Part shown: in pieces, positions 19,526-29,446 of the stretch
Numbering within the stretch: the first letter of the stretch is position 1
Layout of the letters: each line of letters opens with the position of its first letter
Assembly (NCBI GenBank): GCA_965221135.1
Contig: CBDCRZ010000121.1
Span: 186,001-250,000, forward strand
Source: Sansalvadorimonas sp965221135
Lineage (GTDB): Bacteria; Pseudomonadota; Gammaproteobacteria; Pseudomonadales; Endozoicomonadaceae
Direction of reading: 5' to 3'
Length of the DNA stretch: 64,000 bases
Made by a program: the position numbers and the translations under genes
The notes under the pieces: generated by a model
What the model was told of the DNA's origin: nothing
The model's input: only the letters and a program-made list of their open reading frames with translations
Databases searched by the model: none

Positions 19526-20986
19526 GTGTTACAGGTGCTAATAACATTCAGAGTTCTTTGGCTGGCCCTGGCTATTGCCCCTGCACTTGTGTTTGCAGGT
19601 TCCAAAACAAACGGTCAATGCGCTCTTGTGTTACCCGTCAGCAAAACGGCGACAGATGTCCTCTCAACAGGCCGTATCCGCACAACCTCCACGGCTGTTC
19701 AACCTTTGGATGATACATTCTGCATAGCCGACCCAGAACACGCTCTGATCTGTCAGGGCGTTGACAAACCTGCCAGGATCAGAATTCCAGGAAAGGATGG
19801 TGATGCCCTCAATGTCAGCGCCACAGGCTCTGTCTGTTCCGCAAGGCCCAGCAAAACCTCTACCCCGTCATGGAAGGAGGATGTGATGGTCACAGGTGAA
19901 TCAATTACCGGCCTGGAAGGGCTGATGTTACCTGACATCCCTGCTATCACAGCCTGGGAGATTCACTGTCGGGACCTTGTTAAAAAAGAGCCACATGACA
20001 CCCCATCAACAGAGGCTGATGACCAAGGTTACGATAGCCAGGTACAGGTAGTTGACATAACATTTGTATCAACATCACGGGGGCAACTTAACACCACCTG
20101 CGGCGGCTGTGGCAAAAACTTCAATACGGACATACTGCTTAAGTACCACCGCTATTCCAGCAGCGAAAGCCTCTGCAAGGGCGATTTGAACACCACCTGC
20201 GGCTGTGGCAAACGCTTCAATACGGTCAACCAGTTTCATGCCCACCGCTATTCCAGCAGCGACAGCCTCTGTAAGGGCGATTGGAACACCACCTGCGGCT
20301 GTGGCAAACACTTCAATACGGGCAGCCAGCTTAAATCCCACCGCAGGTCCAGCAGCGAAAGCCTCTGCAAGGGCGATTTGAACACCAGCTGCGGCTGTGG
20401 CAAACGCTTCAATACGGTCAACCTGTTTCATGCCCACCGCTATTCCAGCAGCGACAGCCTCTGTAAGGGCGATTGGAACACCACCTGCGGCTGTGGCAAA
20501 CACTTCAATACGGGCAGCCAGCTTAAATCCCACCGCAGGTCCAGCAGCGAAAACCTCTGCAAGGGCGATTTGAACACCAGCTGCGGCTGTGGCAAAAACT
20601 TCGATACGGTCAACAAGCTTGCAGGCCACCGCAAGTCCAGCAGCGAAAGTCTCTGCAAGGGCGATTGGAACACCAGCTGCGGCTGCGGCAAAAACTTCGA
20701 TACGGTCTGCCTGCTTAAGTCCCACCGCAAGTCCAGCAGCGAAAGCCTCTGCAAGGGCAGGAAGAACACCACCTGCGGCTGTGGCAAAAACTTCGATACG
20801 GTCAACAAGCTTGCAGGCCACCGCAAGTCCAGCAGCGAAAGCCTCTGCAATGGCGATTGGAACACCACCTGCGGCTGTGGCAAAAACTTCGGTACGGTCA
20901 ACCAGTTTTCTGCCCACCGCAGGTTCAGCAGCGACACCCGCTGCAAGAGCAAGCGGAGCAAACAAAAGGGAGGCGTTAATAGTTGA
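19526..20986 (+). CDS. ZnF-14: zinc-finger repeat protein, 9 fingers with duplicated pair
   Basis: 486 aa from GTG 19526. Nine fingers. Fingers 2-3 (KRFNTVNQFHAH, KHFNTGSQLKSH) are repeated almost unchanged as fingers 4-5, a 192-bp in-frame duplication; the only helix difference is Q to L. Fingers 6-9 (VNKLAGH, VCLLKSH, VNKLAGH, FGTVNQFSAH) match the end of ZnF-9 closely. The gene looks like a recent join of two modules. Confidence 0.85.
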   Translation: MLQVLITFRVLWLALAIAPALVFAGSKTNGQCALVLPVSKTATDVLSTGRIRTTSTAVQPLDDTFCIADPEHALICQGVDKPARIRIPGKDGDALNVSATGSVCSARPSKTSTPSWKEDVMVTGESITGLEGLMLPDIPAITAWEIHCRDLVKKEPHDTPSTEADDQGYDSQVQVVDITFVSTSRGQLNTTCGGCGKNFNTDILLKYHRYSSSESLCKGDLNTTCGCGKRFNTVNQFHAHRYSSSDSLCKGDWNTTCGCGKHFNTGSQLKSHRRSSSESLCKGDLNTSCGCGKRFNTVNLFHAHRYSSSDSLCKGDWNTTCGCGKHFNTGSQLKSHRRSSSENLCKGDLNTSCGCGKNFDTVNKLAGHRKSSSESLCKGDWNTSCGCGKNFDTVCLLKSHRKSSSESLCKGRKNTTCGCGKNFDTVNKLAGHRKSSSESLCNGDWNTTCGCGKNFGTVNQFSAHRRFSSDTRCKSKRSKQKGGVNS

Positions 20987-21164
20987 TATCACAGCGGCTC
21001 GGTTGAGCCTGACTCAGCGCCATGATTCCCCTCATATTTCTATACGCTTTCTATCATCATGCTTCCCTGGAATATTCAACGCCTATAAAAGCGCCTGATG
21101 AGAACAGCGCCCTTTTCCGTTCATCTGCTAGCCTGTGGCATCCGAAAGGTTCAGGGAAAGTGGT

Positions 21165-22376
21165 GTGTTACAGGCTTTAATAACATTCGGAGCTCTTTGG
21201 CTGGCCCTGGCTATTGCCCCTGTACTTGTGTTTGCAGGTTCCAAAACAAACGGTCAATGCACTCTTGTATTACCCGTCAGCAAAACGGCGACAGATGTCC
21301 TCTCAACAGGCCATATCCGCACAACCTCCACGGCTGCTCAACCTTTGGATGATACGTTCTGCATAGCCGACCCAGAAAACGCCCTGGTCTGTCAGGGCGT
21401 TGACAAACCTGCAAGAGTCCGGATTCCAGGAAAGGATGGTGAAGCCCTCAATGTCAGCGCCACAGGCTCTGTCTGTTCCGCAAGGCCCAGCAAAACCTCT
21501 ACCCCGTCATGGAAGGAGGATGTGATGGTCACAGGTGAATCAATTACCGGCCTGGAAGGGCTGATGCTACCTGACATCCCTGCTATCAAAGCCTGGGAGA
21601 TTCACTGTCGGGACCTTGTTAAAAAAGAGCCACCTGACACCCCATCAACAGAGGCTGATGACCAAGGTTACGATAGCCCGGTACAGGTAGTTGACATAAC
21701 ATTTGTATCAACGTCACGGGGGCAACTTAACACCACCTGCGGCGGCTGTGGCAAAAAATTCAATACGGCCTACCAGCTTTTAGTCCACCTCCATTCCAGC
21801 AGCGACAGCCTCTGTAAGGGCGATTTGAAAACCACCTGCGGCTGTGGCAAACACTTCAATACGGTCAGCCAGCTTACGTCCCACCGAAGGTCCCGCAGCG
21901 AAAGCCTCTGCAAGGGCGACTGGAACACCACCTGCGGCTGTGGCAAAAACTTCGATAAGGTCAACCATCTTTTAGCCCACCGCTATTCCAGCAGCAACAG
22001 CCTCTGTAAGGGCAGGAAGAACACCACCTGCGGCTGTGGCAAAAACTTCGATACGGTCAACCAGCTTGTAGGCCACCGCAGGTCCAGCAGCGAAAGCCTC
22101 TGCAAGGGTGATTTGAACACCACCTGCGGCTGTGGCAAAAAATTCGATACGGCCAACCAGCTTTTAGCCCACCGCTATTCCAGCAGAAACAGCCTCTGTA
22201 AGTGCAGGAAGAACACCACCTGCGGCTGTGGCAAAAACTTCGATACGGTCAACAAGTTTCATGCCCACCGCCATTCCAGCAGCGACACCCGTTGCAAGAG
22301 CAGGCGGAGCAAACAAAAGGGAGGAGTTAATAGTTCATATCACAGCGGTTCGGTTGAGCCTGACTCAGCGCCATGA
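21165..22376 (+). CDS. ZnF-15: zinc-finger repeat protein, 6 fingers
   Basis: 403 aa from GTG 21165. Six fingers: CGGC-type KKFNTAYQLLVH, KHFNTVSQLTSH, FDKVNHLLAH (Lys at helix -1), FDTVNQLVGH, KKFDTANQLLAH and FDTVNKFHAH. After finger 1 the segment reads HLHSSSDSLC. The fifth inter-finger linker is KCRKNTT, with Cys in place of Gly. The tail is KSRRSKQKGG. The stop is lost and the product ends 14 residues later at 22376. Confidence 0.85.
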   Translation: MLQALITFGALWLALAIAPVLVFAGSKTNGQCTLVLPVSKTATDVLSTGHIRTTSTAAQPLDDTFCIADPENALVCQGVDKPARVRIPGKDGEALNVSATGSVCSARPSKTSTPSWKEDVMVTGESITGLEGLMLPDIPAIKAWEIHCRDLVKKEPPDTPSTEADDQGYDSPVQVVDITFVSTSRGQLNTTCGGCGKKFNTAYQLLVHLHSSSDSLCKGDLKTTCGCGKHFNTVSQLTSHRRSRSESLCKGDWNTTCGCGKNFDKVNHLLAHRYSSSNSLCKGRKNTTCGCGKNFDTVNQLVGHRRSSSESLCKGDLNTTCGCGKKFDTANQLLAHRYSSRNSLCKCRKNTTCGCGKNFDTVNKFHAHRHSSSDTRCKSRRSKQKGGVNSSYHSGSVEPDSAP

Positions 22377-22516
22377 TTCCCCTCATATTTCTATACGCTT
22401 TCTATCATCATGCTTCCCTGGAAGATTCAACGCCTATAAAAGCGCCTGATGGGAACGCCCCCTTTTCCGTTCATCTGCTAGCCCTGTGGCATCCGAAGGG
22501 AATCAGGGAAAGTGGT

Positions 22517-24166
22517 GTGTTACAGGTGCTAATAACATTCAGAGTTCTTTGGCTGGCCCTGGCTATTGCCCCTGTTCTTGTGTTTGCAGGTTCCAAAACA
22601 AACGGTCAATGCACACTTGTGTTACCCGTTAGCAAAACGGCGACAGATGTCCTCTCAACAGGCCGTATCCGCACAACCTCCACGGCTGTTCAACCTTTGG
22701 ATGATACATTCTGCATAGCCGACCCAGAACACGCTCTGGTCTGTCAGGGCGTTGAAAAACCTGCCAGAGTCCGGATTCCAGGAAAGGATGGTGATACCCT
22801 GAATGTCAGCGCCACAGGATCGGTCTGTTCCGCAAGGCCCAGCAAAACCTCTACCCCGTCATGGAAGGAGGATGTGATGGTCACAGGTGAATCAATTACC
22901 GGCCTGGAAGGGCTGATGCTACCTGACATCCCTGTTATCAAAGCCTGGGAGATTCACTGTCGGGACCTTGTTAAAAAAGAGCCTCCTGGCATCCCATCAA
23001 CAGAGGCTGATGACCAAGGTTATGATAGCCCGGTACAGGTAGTTGACATAGCATTTGTATCAACGTCACGGGGGCAACATAACACCACCTGCGGCTGTGG
23101 CCAGCGCTTCGATAAGGAAAGCCAGCTTCGATCCCACCGCCGTCGCCGCAGCGAAAGGCTTTGCAAGGGCGATTTGAACACCAGCTGCGGCTGTGGCAAA
23201 AACTTCGATACGGTCAACCATCTTATAGCCCACCGCTTTTCCAGCAGCGACAGCCTCTGTAAGGGCGATTTGAACACCACCTGCGGCTGTGGCAAACACT
23301 TCAATACGGTCAGCCAGCTTGCGTCCCACCGCAGGTCCAGCAGAGAAAGCCTCTGCAAGGGCGATTGGAAAACCACCTGCGGCTGTGGCAAAAACTTTGA
23401 TACGATCACCCAGCTTTTAACCCACCGCTGGGGCAGCAGCGACAGCTCCTGTAAGGGCGATTTGAACACCACCTGCGGCTGTGGCAAAAACTTCAATACG
23501 GTCAACCAGTTTCATGCCCACCGCTATTCCAGCAGCGACAGCCTCTGCAAGGGCGATTTGAAAACCACCTGCGGCTGTGGCAAAAACTTCGATACGGCCT
23601 ACCAGCTTTTAGCCCACAGCAGGTCCAGCAGCGAAAGCCCCTGTAAGGGCAGGAAGAACACCACCTGCGGCTGTGACAAAAACTTCAATACGGCCAGACT
23701 GCTTTTAGCCCACCGCCATTCCAGCCGCGAAAGCCTCTGCAAGGGCGATTTGAACACCACCTGCATCTGTGGCAAAAACTTCGATACGGTCAACCAGCTT
23801 GCAGCCCACCGCAAGTCCAGCAGCGACAGCCTCTGTATGGGCAGGAAGACCACCACCTGCGGCTGTGGCAAAAACTTCAATACGGCCAGCCAGCTTGCGT
23901 CCCACCGCAGGTCCAGCAGCGAAAGCCTCTGCAAGGGCGATTGGAACACCACCTGCGGCTGTGGCAAAAAATTCGATACGGCCAACCAGCTTGCAGCCCA
24001 CCGCTATTCCAGCAGCAACAGCCTCTGTAAGGGCAGGAAGAACACCACCTGCGGCTGTGGCAAAAACTTCGATACGGTCAACCAGTTTCATGCCCACCGC
24101 AAGTTCAGCAGCGACACCCGCTGCAAGAGCAAGCGGAGCAAACAAAAGGGAGGCGTTAATAGTTGA
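22517..24166 (+). CDS. ZnF-16: zinc-finger repeat protein, 11 fingers
   Basis: 549 aa from GTG 22517. Eleven fingers, starting with the QRFDKESQLRSH class followed by a run of Arg (HRRRRSERLC). Finger 4 has the HRWGSSDSSC segment shared with ZnF-13. After finger 6 the His is followed by Ser instead of Arg. Finger 7 has Asp between the second Cys and Lys (CGCDKNF), and finger 8 begins CIC. The upstream spacer is slightly rearranged (GCCCTGTGGC). All Zn ligands are kept. Confidence 0.85.
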   Translation: MLQVLITFRVLWLALAIAPVLVFAGSKTNGQCTLVLPVSKTATDVLSTGRIRTTSTAVQPLDDTFCIADPEHALVCQGVEKPARVRIPGKDGDTLNVSATGSVCSARPSKTSTPSWKEDVMVTGESITGLEGLMLPDIPVIKAWEIHCRDLVKKEPPGIPSTEADDQGYDSPVQVVDIAFVSTSRGQHNTTCGCGQRFDKESQLRSHRRRRSERLCKGDLNTSCGCGKNFDTVNHLIAHRFSSSDSLCKGDLNTTCGCGKHFNTVSQLASHRRSSRESLCKGDWKTTCGCGKNFDTITQLLTHRWGSSDSSCKGDLNTTCGCGKNFNTVNQFHAHRYSSSDSLCKGDLKTTCGCGKNFDTAYQLLAHSRSSSESPCKGRKNTTCGCDKNFNTARLLLAHRHSSRESLCKGDLNTTCICGKNFDTVNQLAAHRKSSSDSLCMGRKTTTCGCGKNFNTASQLASHRRSSSESLCKGDWNTTCGCGKKFDTANQLAAHRYSSSNSLCKGRKNTTCGCGKNFDTVNQFHAHRKFSSDTRCKSKRSKQKGGVNS

Positions 24167-24344
24167 TATCACAGCGGCCCGATTGAGCCTGACTCAGCAC
24201 CAGCTCCCCCCTCATATTTCTATACGCTTTCTATCATCATGCTTCCCTGGAAAATTCAACGCCTATAAAACCGCCTGATGGGAACGCCCCCTTTTCCGTT
24301 CATCTGCTAGCCTGTGGAATCAGAAGGGAATCAGGGAAAGTGGT

Positions 24345-25610
24345 GTGTTACAGGTGTTAATAACATTCAGAGTTCTTTGGCTGGCCCTGGCTATTGCCCC
24401 TGTTCTTGTGTTTGCAGGTTCCAAAACAAACGGTCAATGCACTCTTGTATTACCCGTTAGCAAAACGGCGACAGATGTCCTCTCAACAGGCCGTATCCGC
24501 ACAACCTCCACGGCTGCTCAACCTTTGGATGATACATTCTGCATAGCCGACCCAGAACACGCTCTGGTCTGTCAGGGCGTTGACAAACCTGCCAGGGTCA
24601 GGATGCCAGGAAAGGATGGTGAAGCCCTCAATATCAGTGCCACAGGCTCTGTCTGTTCCGCAAGGCCCAGCAAAACCTCAACCCCGTCATGGAAGGATGA
24701 TGTGATGGTCACAGGTGAATCAATTACCGGCCTGGAAGGGCTGATGCTACCTGACATCCCTGCCATCAAAGCCTGGGAGATTCACTGTCGGAACCTTGTT
24801 AAAAAAGAGCCACCTGACACCCCATCAACAGAGGCTGATGACCAAGGTTCCGATGGCCCGGCACAGGTAATTGACATAACATCTGTATCAACGTCACGGG
24901 GGCAACATAAAACCAGCTGCGGCTGTGGCAAAAACTTCGATACGCTCTACCTGCTTCTGTCCCACCGCAAGTCCAGCAGCGACAGCCTCTGCAAGGGCGA
25001 TTTGAACACCACCTGCGGATGTGGCAAAATCTTCGATACGGCCAACCGGCTTGTAGCCCACCGCAAGTCCAGCAGCGCAAGCCTCTGCAAGGGCGATTGG
25101 AACTCCACCTGCGGCTGTGGCAAACACTTCAATACGGCCAACCAGCTTATGTCACACCGCTATTCCAGCAGCGAAAACCTCTGCAAGGGCGGTTTGAACA
25201 CCAGCTGCGGCTGTGGCAAAAACCTCGATACGGTCAACAAGCTTGCAGGCCACCGCAAGTCCAGCAGCGAAAACCTCTGCAAGGGCGATTGGAACACCAG
25301 CTGCGGCTGTGGCAAAAACTTCGATACGGTCAGACTGCTTAAGTCCCACCGCGAGTCCAGTAGCGAAAGCCTCTGCAAGGGCAGGAAGAACACCACCTGC
25401 GGCTGTGGCAAAAACTTCGATACGGTCAACAAGCTTGCAGCCCACCGCAAGTCCAGCAGCGAAAGGCTCTGCAAGGGCAATTGGAACACCACCTGCGGCT
25501 GTGGCAAAAACTTCGGTACGACCAACCAGTTTGATGCCCACCGCAGGGTCAGCAGCGACACCCGCTGCAAGAGCAAGCGGAGCAAACAAAAGGGAGGTGT
25601 TAACAGTTGA
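24345..25610 (+). CDS. ZnF-17: zinc-finger repeat protein, 7 fingers
   Basis: 421 aa from GTG 24345; no in-frame reading through the spacer, which supports this start. Seven fingers: FDTLYLLLSH, CGCGKIFDTANRLVAH, KHFNTANQLMSH, KNLDTVNKLAGH, FDTVRLLKSH, FDTVNKLAAH and FGTTNQFDAH, the last again with Gly at helix -2. The domain has ALNISATG rather than ALNVSATG. No ligand is lost. Confidence 0.85.
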   Translation: MLQVLITFRVLWLALAIAPVLVFAGSKTNGQCTLVLPVSKTATDVLSTGRIRTTSTAAQPLDDTFCIADPEHALVCQGVDKPARVRMPGKDGEALNISATGSVCSARPSKTSTPSWKDDVMVTGESITGLEGLMLPDIPAIKAWEIHCRNLVKKEPPDTPSTEADDQGSDGPAQVIDITSVSTSRGQHKTSCGCGKNFDTLYLLLSHRKSSSDSLCKGDLNTTCGCGKIFDTANRLVAHRKSSSASLCKGDWNSTCGCGKHFNTANQLMSHRYSSSENLCKGGLNTSCGCGKNLDTVNKLAGHRKSSSENLCKGDWNTSCGCGKNFDTVRLLKSHRESSSESLCKGRKNTTCGCGKNFDTVNKLAAHRKSSSERLCKGNWNTTCGCGKNFGTTNQFDAHRRVSSDTRCKSKRSKQKGGVNS

Positions 25611-25784
25611 TATCACAGCGGCTCAGTTGAGCCTAACCCAGCGCAGCCCCCTCATATTTCTTTACGCTTTCTATCATCATGCTTCCCTGGAATATTCAAC
25701 GCCTATAAAAGCGCCTGATGAGAACAGCGCCCTTTTCCGTTCATCTGCTAGCCTGTGGCATCCGAAGGGATCAGGGTGAGAAGT

Positions 25785-27530
25785 GTGTTACAGGCGTTAA
25801 TAACATTCAGAGTTCTCTGGCTGACCCTGGCTGTTGCCCCTGTACTTGTGTTTGCAGGTTCCAAAACAAACGGTCAATGCACTCTTGTGTTACCCGTCAG
25901 TAAAACGGAGACAGATGTCCTCTCAACAGGCCGTATCCGCACAACCTCCACGGCTGTTCAACCTTTGGATGATACATTCTGCATAACCGGTCCAGAACAC
26001 GCTCTGGTCTGTCAGGGCGTTGACAAACCTGCCAGGGTCAGGATTCCAGGAAAGGACGGTGATGCCCTCAATGTCAGCGCCACAGGCTCTGTCTGTTCCG
26101 CAAGGCCCAGCAAAACCTCTACCCCGTCATGGAAGGATGATGTGATGGTCACAGGTGAATCAATTACCGGCCTGGAAGGGCTGATGCTACCTGACATCCC
26201 TGCTATCAAAGCCTGGGAGATTCACTGTCGGGACCTTGTTAAAAAAGAGCCATCTGACACCCCATCAACAGAGGCTGATGACCAAGGTTCCGATAGCCAG
26301 GTACAGGTAGTTGACATAACATCTGTATCAACGTCACTGAGGCAACATAACACCAGCTGCGGCTGTGGCAAACACTTCGATACGGTCAGCCTGCTTAAGT
26401 CCCACCGCAAGTCCAGCAGCGACAGCCTCTGCAAGGGCGATTGGAACACCACCTGCGGCTGTGGCAAAAACTTCGATACGGTCAACCGGCTTGCAGCCCA
26501 CCGCAAGTCCAGCAGCGAAAGCCTCTGCAAGGGCGATTGGAACACCACCTGCGGCTGTGGCAAATACTTCGATACGGTCAACCAGTTTACTGCCCACCGC
26601 AAGTCCAGCAGCGACAGCCTCTGTAAGGGCAGGAAGAACATCACCTGCGGCTGTGGCAAAAACTTCAATACGGTCAACCTGCTTTTAGCTCACCGCTATT
26701 CCAGCAGCGAAAACCTCTGCAAGGGCGATTTGAGCACCACCTGCGGCTGTGGCAAATACTTCGATACGGTCAACCAGCTTTTAGCCCACCGCAAGTCCAG
26801 CAGCGAAAGCCTCTGCAAGGGCGATTTGAACACCACCTGCGGCTGTGGCAAAAACTTCAAAACGGCCAGCCAGCTTAGGTCCCACCGCAAGTCCAGCAGC
26901 GAAAGCCTCTGTAAGGGCAGGAAGAACACCTCCTGCGGCTGTGGCAAAAACTTCGATACGGTCCACCAGTTTAATGCTCACCGCTATTCCAGCAGCGAAA
27001 GCCTCTGCAAGGGCGATTTGAACACCACCTGCGGCTGTGGCAAAAACTTTGATACAGTCAACCAGTTTATTGCCCACCGCAAGTCCAGCCGCGAAAGCCT
27101 CTGCAAGGGCGATTTGAAAACCACCTGCGGCTGTGGCAAAAATTTCGATACGGTCAACAAGCTTACAGTCCACCGCAAGTGCAGCAGCGACAGCCTCTGC
27201 AAGGGCGATTGGAATACCACCTGCGGCTGTGGCAAAAACTTCGATTCGGTCATCCAGCTTTTAACCCACCGGAAGTCCAGCAGCGACAGCCTCTGCAAGG
27301 GCGATTTGAAAACCACCTGCAGTTGTGGCAAAAACTTCAAAACGGCCAGCCAACTTAGGTCCCACCGCAAGTCCAGCAGCGAAAGCCTCTGCAAAGGCGA
27401 TTGGAACACCACCTGCGGCTGTGGCAAAAACTTTGATACAGTCAACCAGTTTATTGCCCACCGCAAGTCCAGCAGCGACACCCGCTGCAAGAGCAAGCGG
27501 AGCAAACAAAAGGGAGGGGTTAATAGTTGA
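25785..27530 (+). CDS. ZnF-18: zinc-finger repeat protein, 12 fingers (largest)
   Basis: 581 aa from GTG 25785, the largest member. Twelve fingers. The upstream context is GGGTGAGAAGT rather than GGGAAAGTGGT. The pair KTASQLRSH / VHQFNAH or VNQFIAH occurs twice (fingers 6-8 and 11-12), which indicates internal duplication. Finger 9 is followed by HRKCSSDSLC, with an extra Cys in the loop. Fingers 1-7 run parallel to those of ZnF-20, so the two genes share a block of about 670 bp. Confidence 0.85.
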   Translation: MLQALITFRVLWLTLAVAPVLVFAGSKTNGQCTLVLPVSKTETDVLSTGRIRTTSTAVQPLDDTFCITGPEHALVCQGVDKPARVRIPGKDGDALNVSATGSVCSARPSKTSTPSWKDDVMVTGESITGLEGLMLPDIPAIKAWEIHCRDLVKKEPSDTPSTEADDQGSDSQVQVVDITSVSTSLRQHNTSCGCGKHFDTVSLLKSHRKSSSDSLCKGDWNTTCGCGKNFDTVNRLAAHRKSSSESLCKGDWNTTCGCGKYFDTVNQFTAHRKSSSDSLCKGRKNITCGCGKNFNTVNLLLAHRYSSSENLCKGDLSTTCGCGKYFDTVNQLLAHRKSSSESLCKGDLNTTCGCGKNFKTASQLRSHRKSSSESLCKGRKNTSCGCGKNFDTVHQFNAHRYSSSESLCKGDLNTTCGCGKNFDTVNQFIAHRKSSRESLCKGDLKTTCGCGKNFDTVNKLTVHRKCSSDSLCKGDWNTTCGCGKNFDSVIQLLTHRKSSSDSLCKGDLKTTCSCGKNFKTASQLRSHRKSSSESLCKGDWNTTCGCGKNFDTVNQFIAHRKSSSDTRCKSKRSKQKGGVNS

Positions 27531-27717
27531 TATCACAGCGGCTCGGTTGAGCCTGACTCAGCGTCATGATTCTCCTCATATTTCTTTACGCTTTCTATCA
27601 TCATGTTTCTCTGGAGTCTTCAACGTCTATAAAACTGCCTGATGAGAACAGCGCCCTTTTTCGTTCATCTGCTAGCCTGTGAAATCCGAATAGAAACAGG
27701 GAAAACAGGAAAGTGAT

Positions 27718-29271
27718 TTGTTGCAGACGTTGATGATATCCAGAATTCTTGGGCTTATCCTGGCCATTGCCCCTGTTCTTGTGTTTGCAGGTTCCAAAAC
27801 AAACGGTCAATGCACTCTTGTGTTACCCGTCAGCAGAACGGCGACAGATGTCATCTCAACAGGCCGTATCCGCACAACCTCCACGGCTGTTCAACCTTTG
27901 GATGATACATTCTGCATAGCCGGTCCAGAACGCGCTCTGGTCTGTCAGGGCGTTGACAAACCTGCCAGGGTCAGGATTCCAGGAAAGGATGGTGATGCCC
28001 TCAATGTCAGCGCCACAGGCTCTGTCTGTTCTGCAAGGCCCAGCAAAACCTCTACCCCGTCATGGAAGGAGGATGTGGTAGTCACAGGTGAATCAATTAC
28101 CGGCCTGGAAGGGCTGATGCTACCTGACATCCCTGCTATCACAGCCTGGGAGATTCACTGTCGGGACACTGTTAAAAAAGAGCCACCTGACACCCCATCA
28201 ACAGAGGCTGATGACCAAGGTTCCGATAGCCAGGTACAGGTAATTGACATAACATCTGTATCAACGTCACGGGGGCAACGTAACACCACCTGCGGTTGTA
28301 GCAAAAACTTCGATACGGCCAGACTGCTTTTAGCCCACCGCAGGTCCAGCAGCGACAGCCTCTGCAAGGGCTATTGGAACACCACCTGCGGCTGTGGCAA
28401 AAACTTCGATACGGTCAACCAGTTTCATGCCCACCGCAAGTCCAGCAGCGACAGCCTCTGTAAGGGCTATTGGAACACCACCTGCGGCTGTGGCAAAAAA
28501 TTCGATACGATCAACACGCTTTTAGCCCACCGCAGGTCCAGCAGCGACAGCCTCTGCAAGGGCCATTGGAACACCACCTGCGGCTGTGGCAAAAACTTCA
28601 ATACGGCCAACCTGCTTAAGTCCCACCGCAGGTCCAGCAGCGAAAGCCTCTGCAAGAGCGATTGGAATACCGCCTGCGGCTGTGGCAAAAACTTCGATAC
28701 GGTCAACCAGTTGAATGCCCACCGCAAGTCCAGCAGCGAAAGCCTCTGTAAGGGCAGGAAGAACACCACCTGCGGCTGTGGCAAAAACTTCGATACGGTC
28801 AACCAGTTTAATGCCTACCGCAAGTCCAGCAGTGAAAGCCTCTGTAAGGGCAGGAAGAACACCACCTGCGGCTGTGGCAAAAACTTCGATACGGTCAGCC
28901 TGCTTAAGTCCCACCGCACGTCCAGCAGCGAAAGCCTCTGCAAGGGCAGGAAGAACACCACCTGCGGCTGTGGCAAAAATCTCCATACTGTCAACCAGCT
29001 TTTAGCCCACCGCAAGTCCAGCAACGAAAGCCTCTGCAAGGGCGATTGGAACACCACCTGCGGCTGTGGCAAAAATTTCCATACTGTCAACCAGCTTTTA
29101 GCCCACCGCAAGTCCAGCAGCGAAAGCCTCTGCAAGGGCGATTGGAACACCACCTGCGGCTGTGGCAAAAACTTCGGTACGGTCAACCAGTTTGATGCCC
29201 ACCGCAGGTTCAGCAGCGACATCCGCTGCAAGAGCAAGCGGAGCAAACAAAAGGGAGGTGTTAGCAGTTGA
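27718..29271 (+). CDS. ZnF-19: zinc-finger repeat protein, alternative leader, 10 fingers
   Basis: 517 aa from TTG 27718 with the second leader type (LMISRILGLILAIAPVLVFA) and an AGGAA 7-8 nt upstream. Ten fingers. Finger 1 is CGCS instead of CGCG. Finger 6 has Tyr in place of the His ligand (FDTVNQFNAY), so it probably cannot bind zinc normally. Fingers 8 and 9 have His at helix -2 (LHTVNQ, FHTVNQ). Some linkers read KGYWNTT and KGHWNTT. The last finger is FGTVNQFDAH. Confidence 0.84.
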   Translation: MLQTLMISRILGLILAIAPVLVFAGSKTNGQCTLVLPVSRTATDVISTGRIRTTSTAVQPLDDTFCIAGPERALVCQGVDKPARVRIPGKDGDALNVSATGSVCSARPSKTSTPSWKEDVVVTGESITGLEGLMLPDIPAITAWEIHCRDTVKKEPPDTPSTEADDQGSDSQVQVIDITSVSTSRGQRNTTCGCSKNFDTARLLLAHRRSSSDSLCKGYWNTTCGCGKNFDTVNQFHAHRKSSSDSLCKGYWNTTCGCGKKFDTINTLLAHRRSSSDSLCKGHWNTTCGCGKNFNTANLLKSHRRSSSESLCKSDWNTACGCGKNFDTVNQLNAHRKSSSESLCKGRKNTTCGCGKNFDTVNQFNAYRKSSSESLCKGRKNTTCGCGKNFDTVSLLKSHRTSSSESLCKGRKNTTCGCGKNLHTVNQLLAHRKSSNESLCKGDWNTTCGCGKNFHTVNQLLAHRKSSSESLCKGDWNTTCGCGKNFGTVNQFDAHRRFSSDIRCKSKRSKQKGGVSS

Positions 29272-29446
29272 TATCACAGCGGCTCAGTTGAGCCTAACCC
29301 AGCGCAGCCCCCTCATATTTCTTTACGCTTTCTATCATCATGCTTCCCTGGAATATTCAACGCCTATAAGAGCGCCTGATGAGAATAGCGCCCCTTTCCG
29401 TTCATCTGCTAGCCTGTGGCATCCGAAGGGAATCAGGGGAAGTGGT

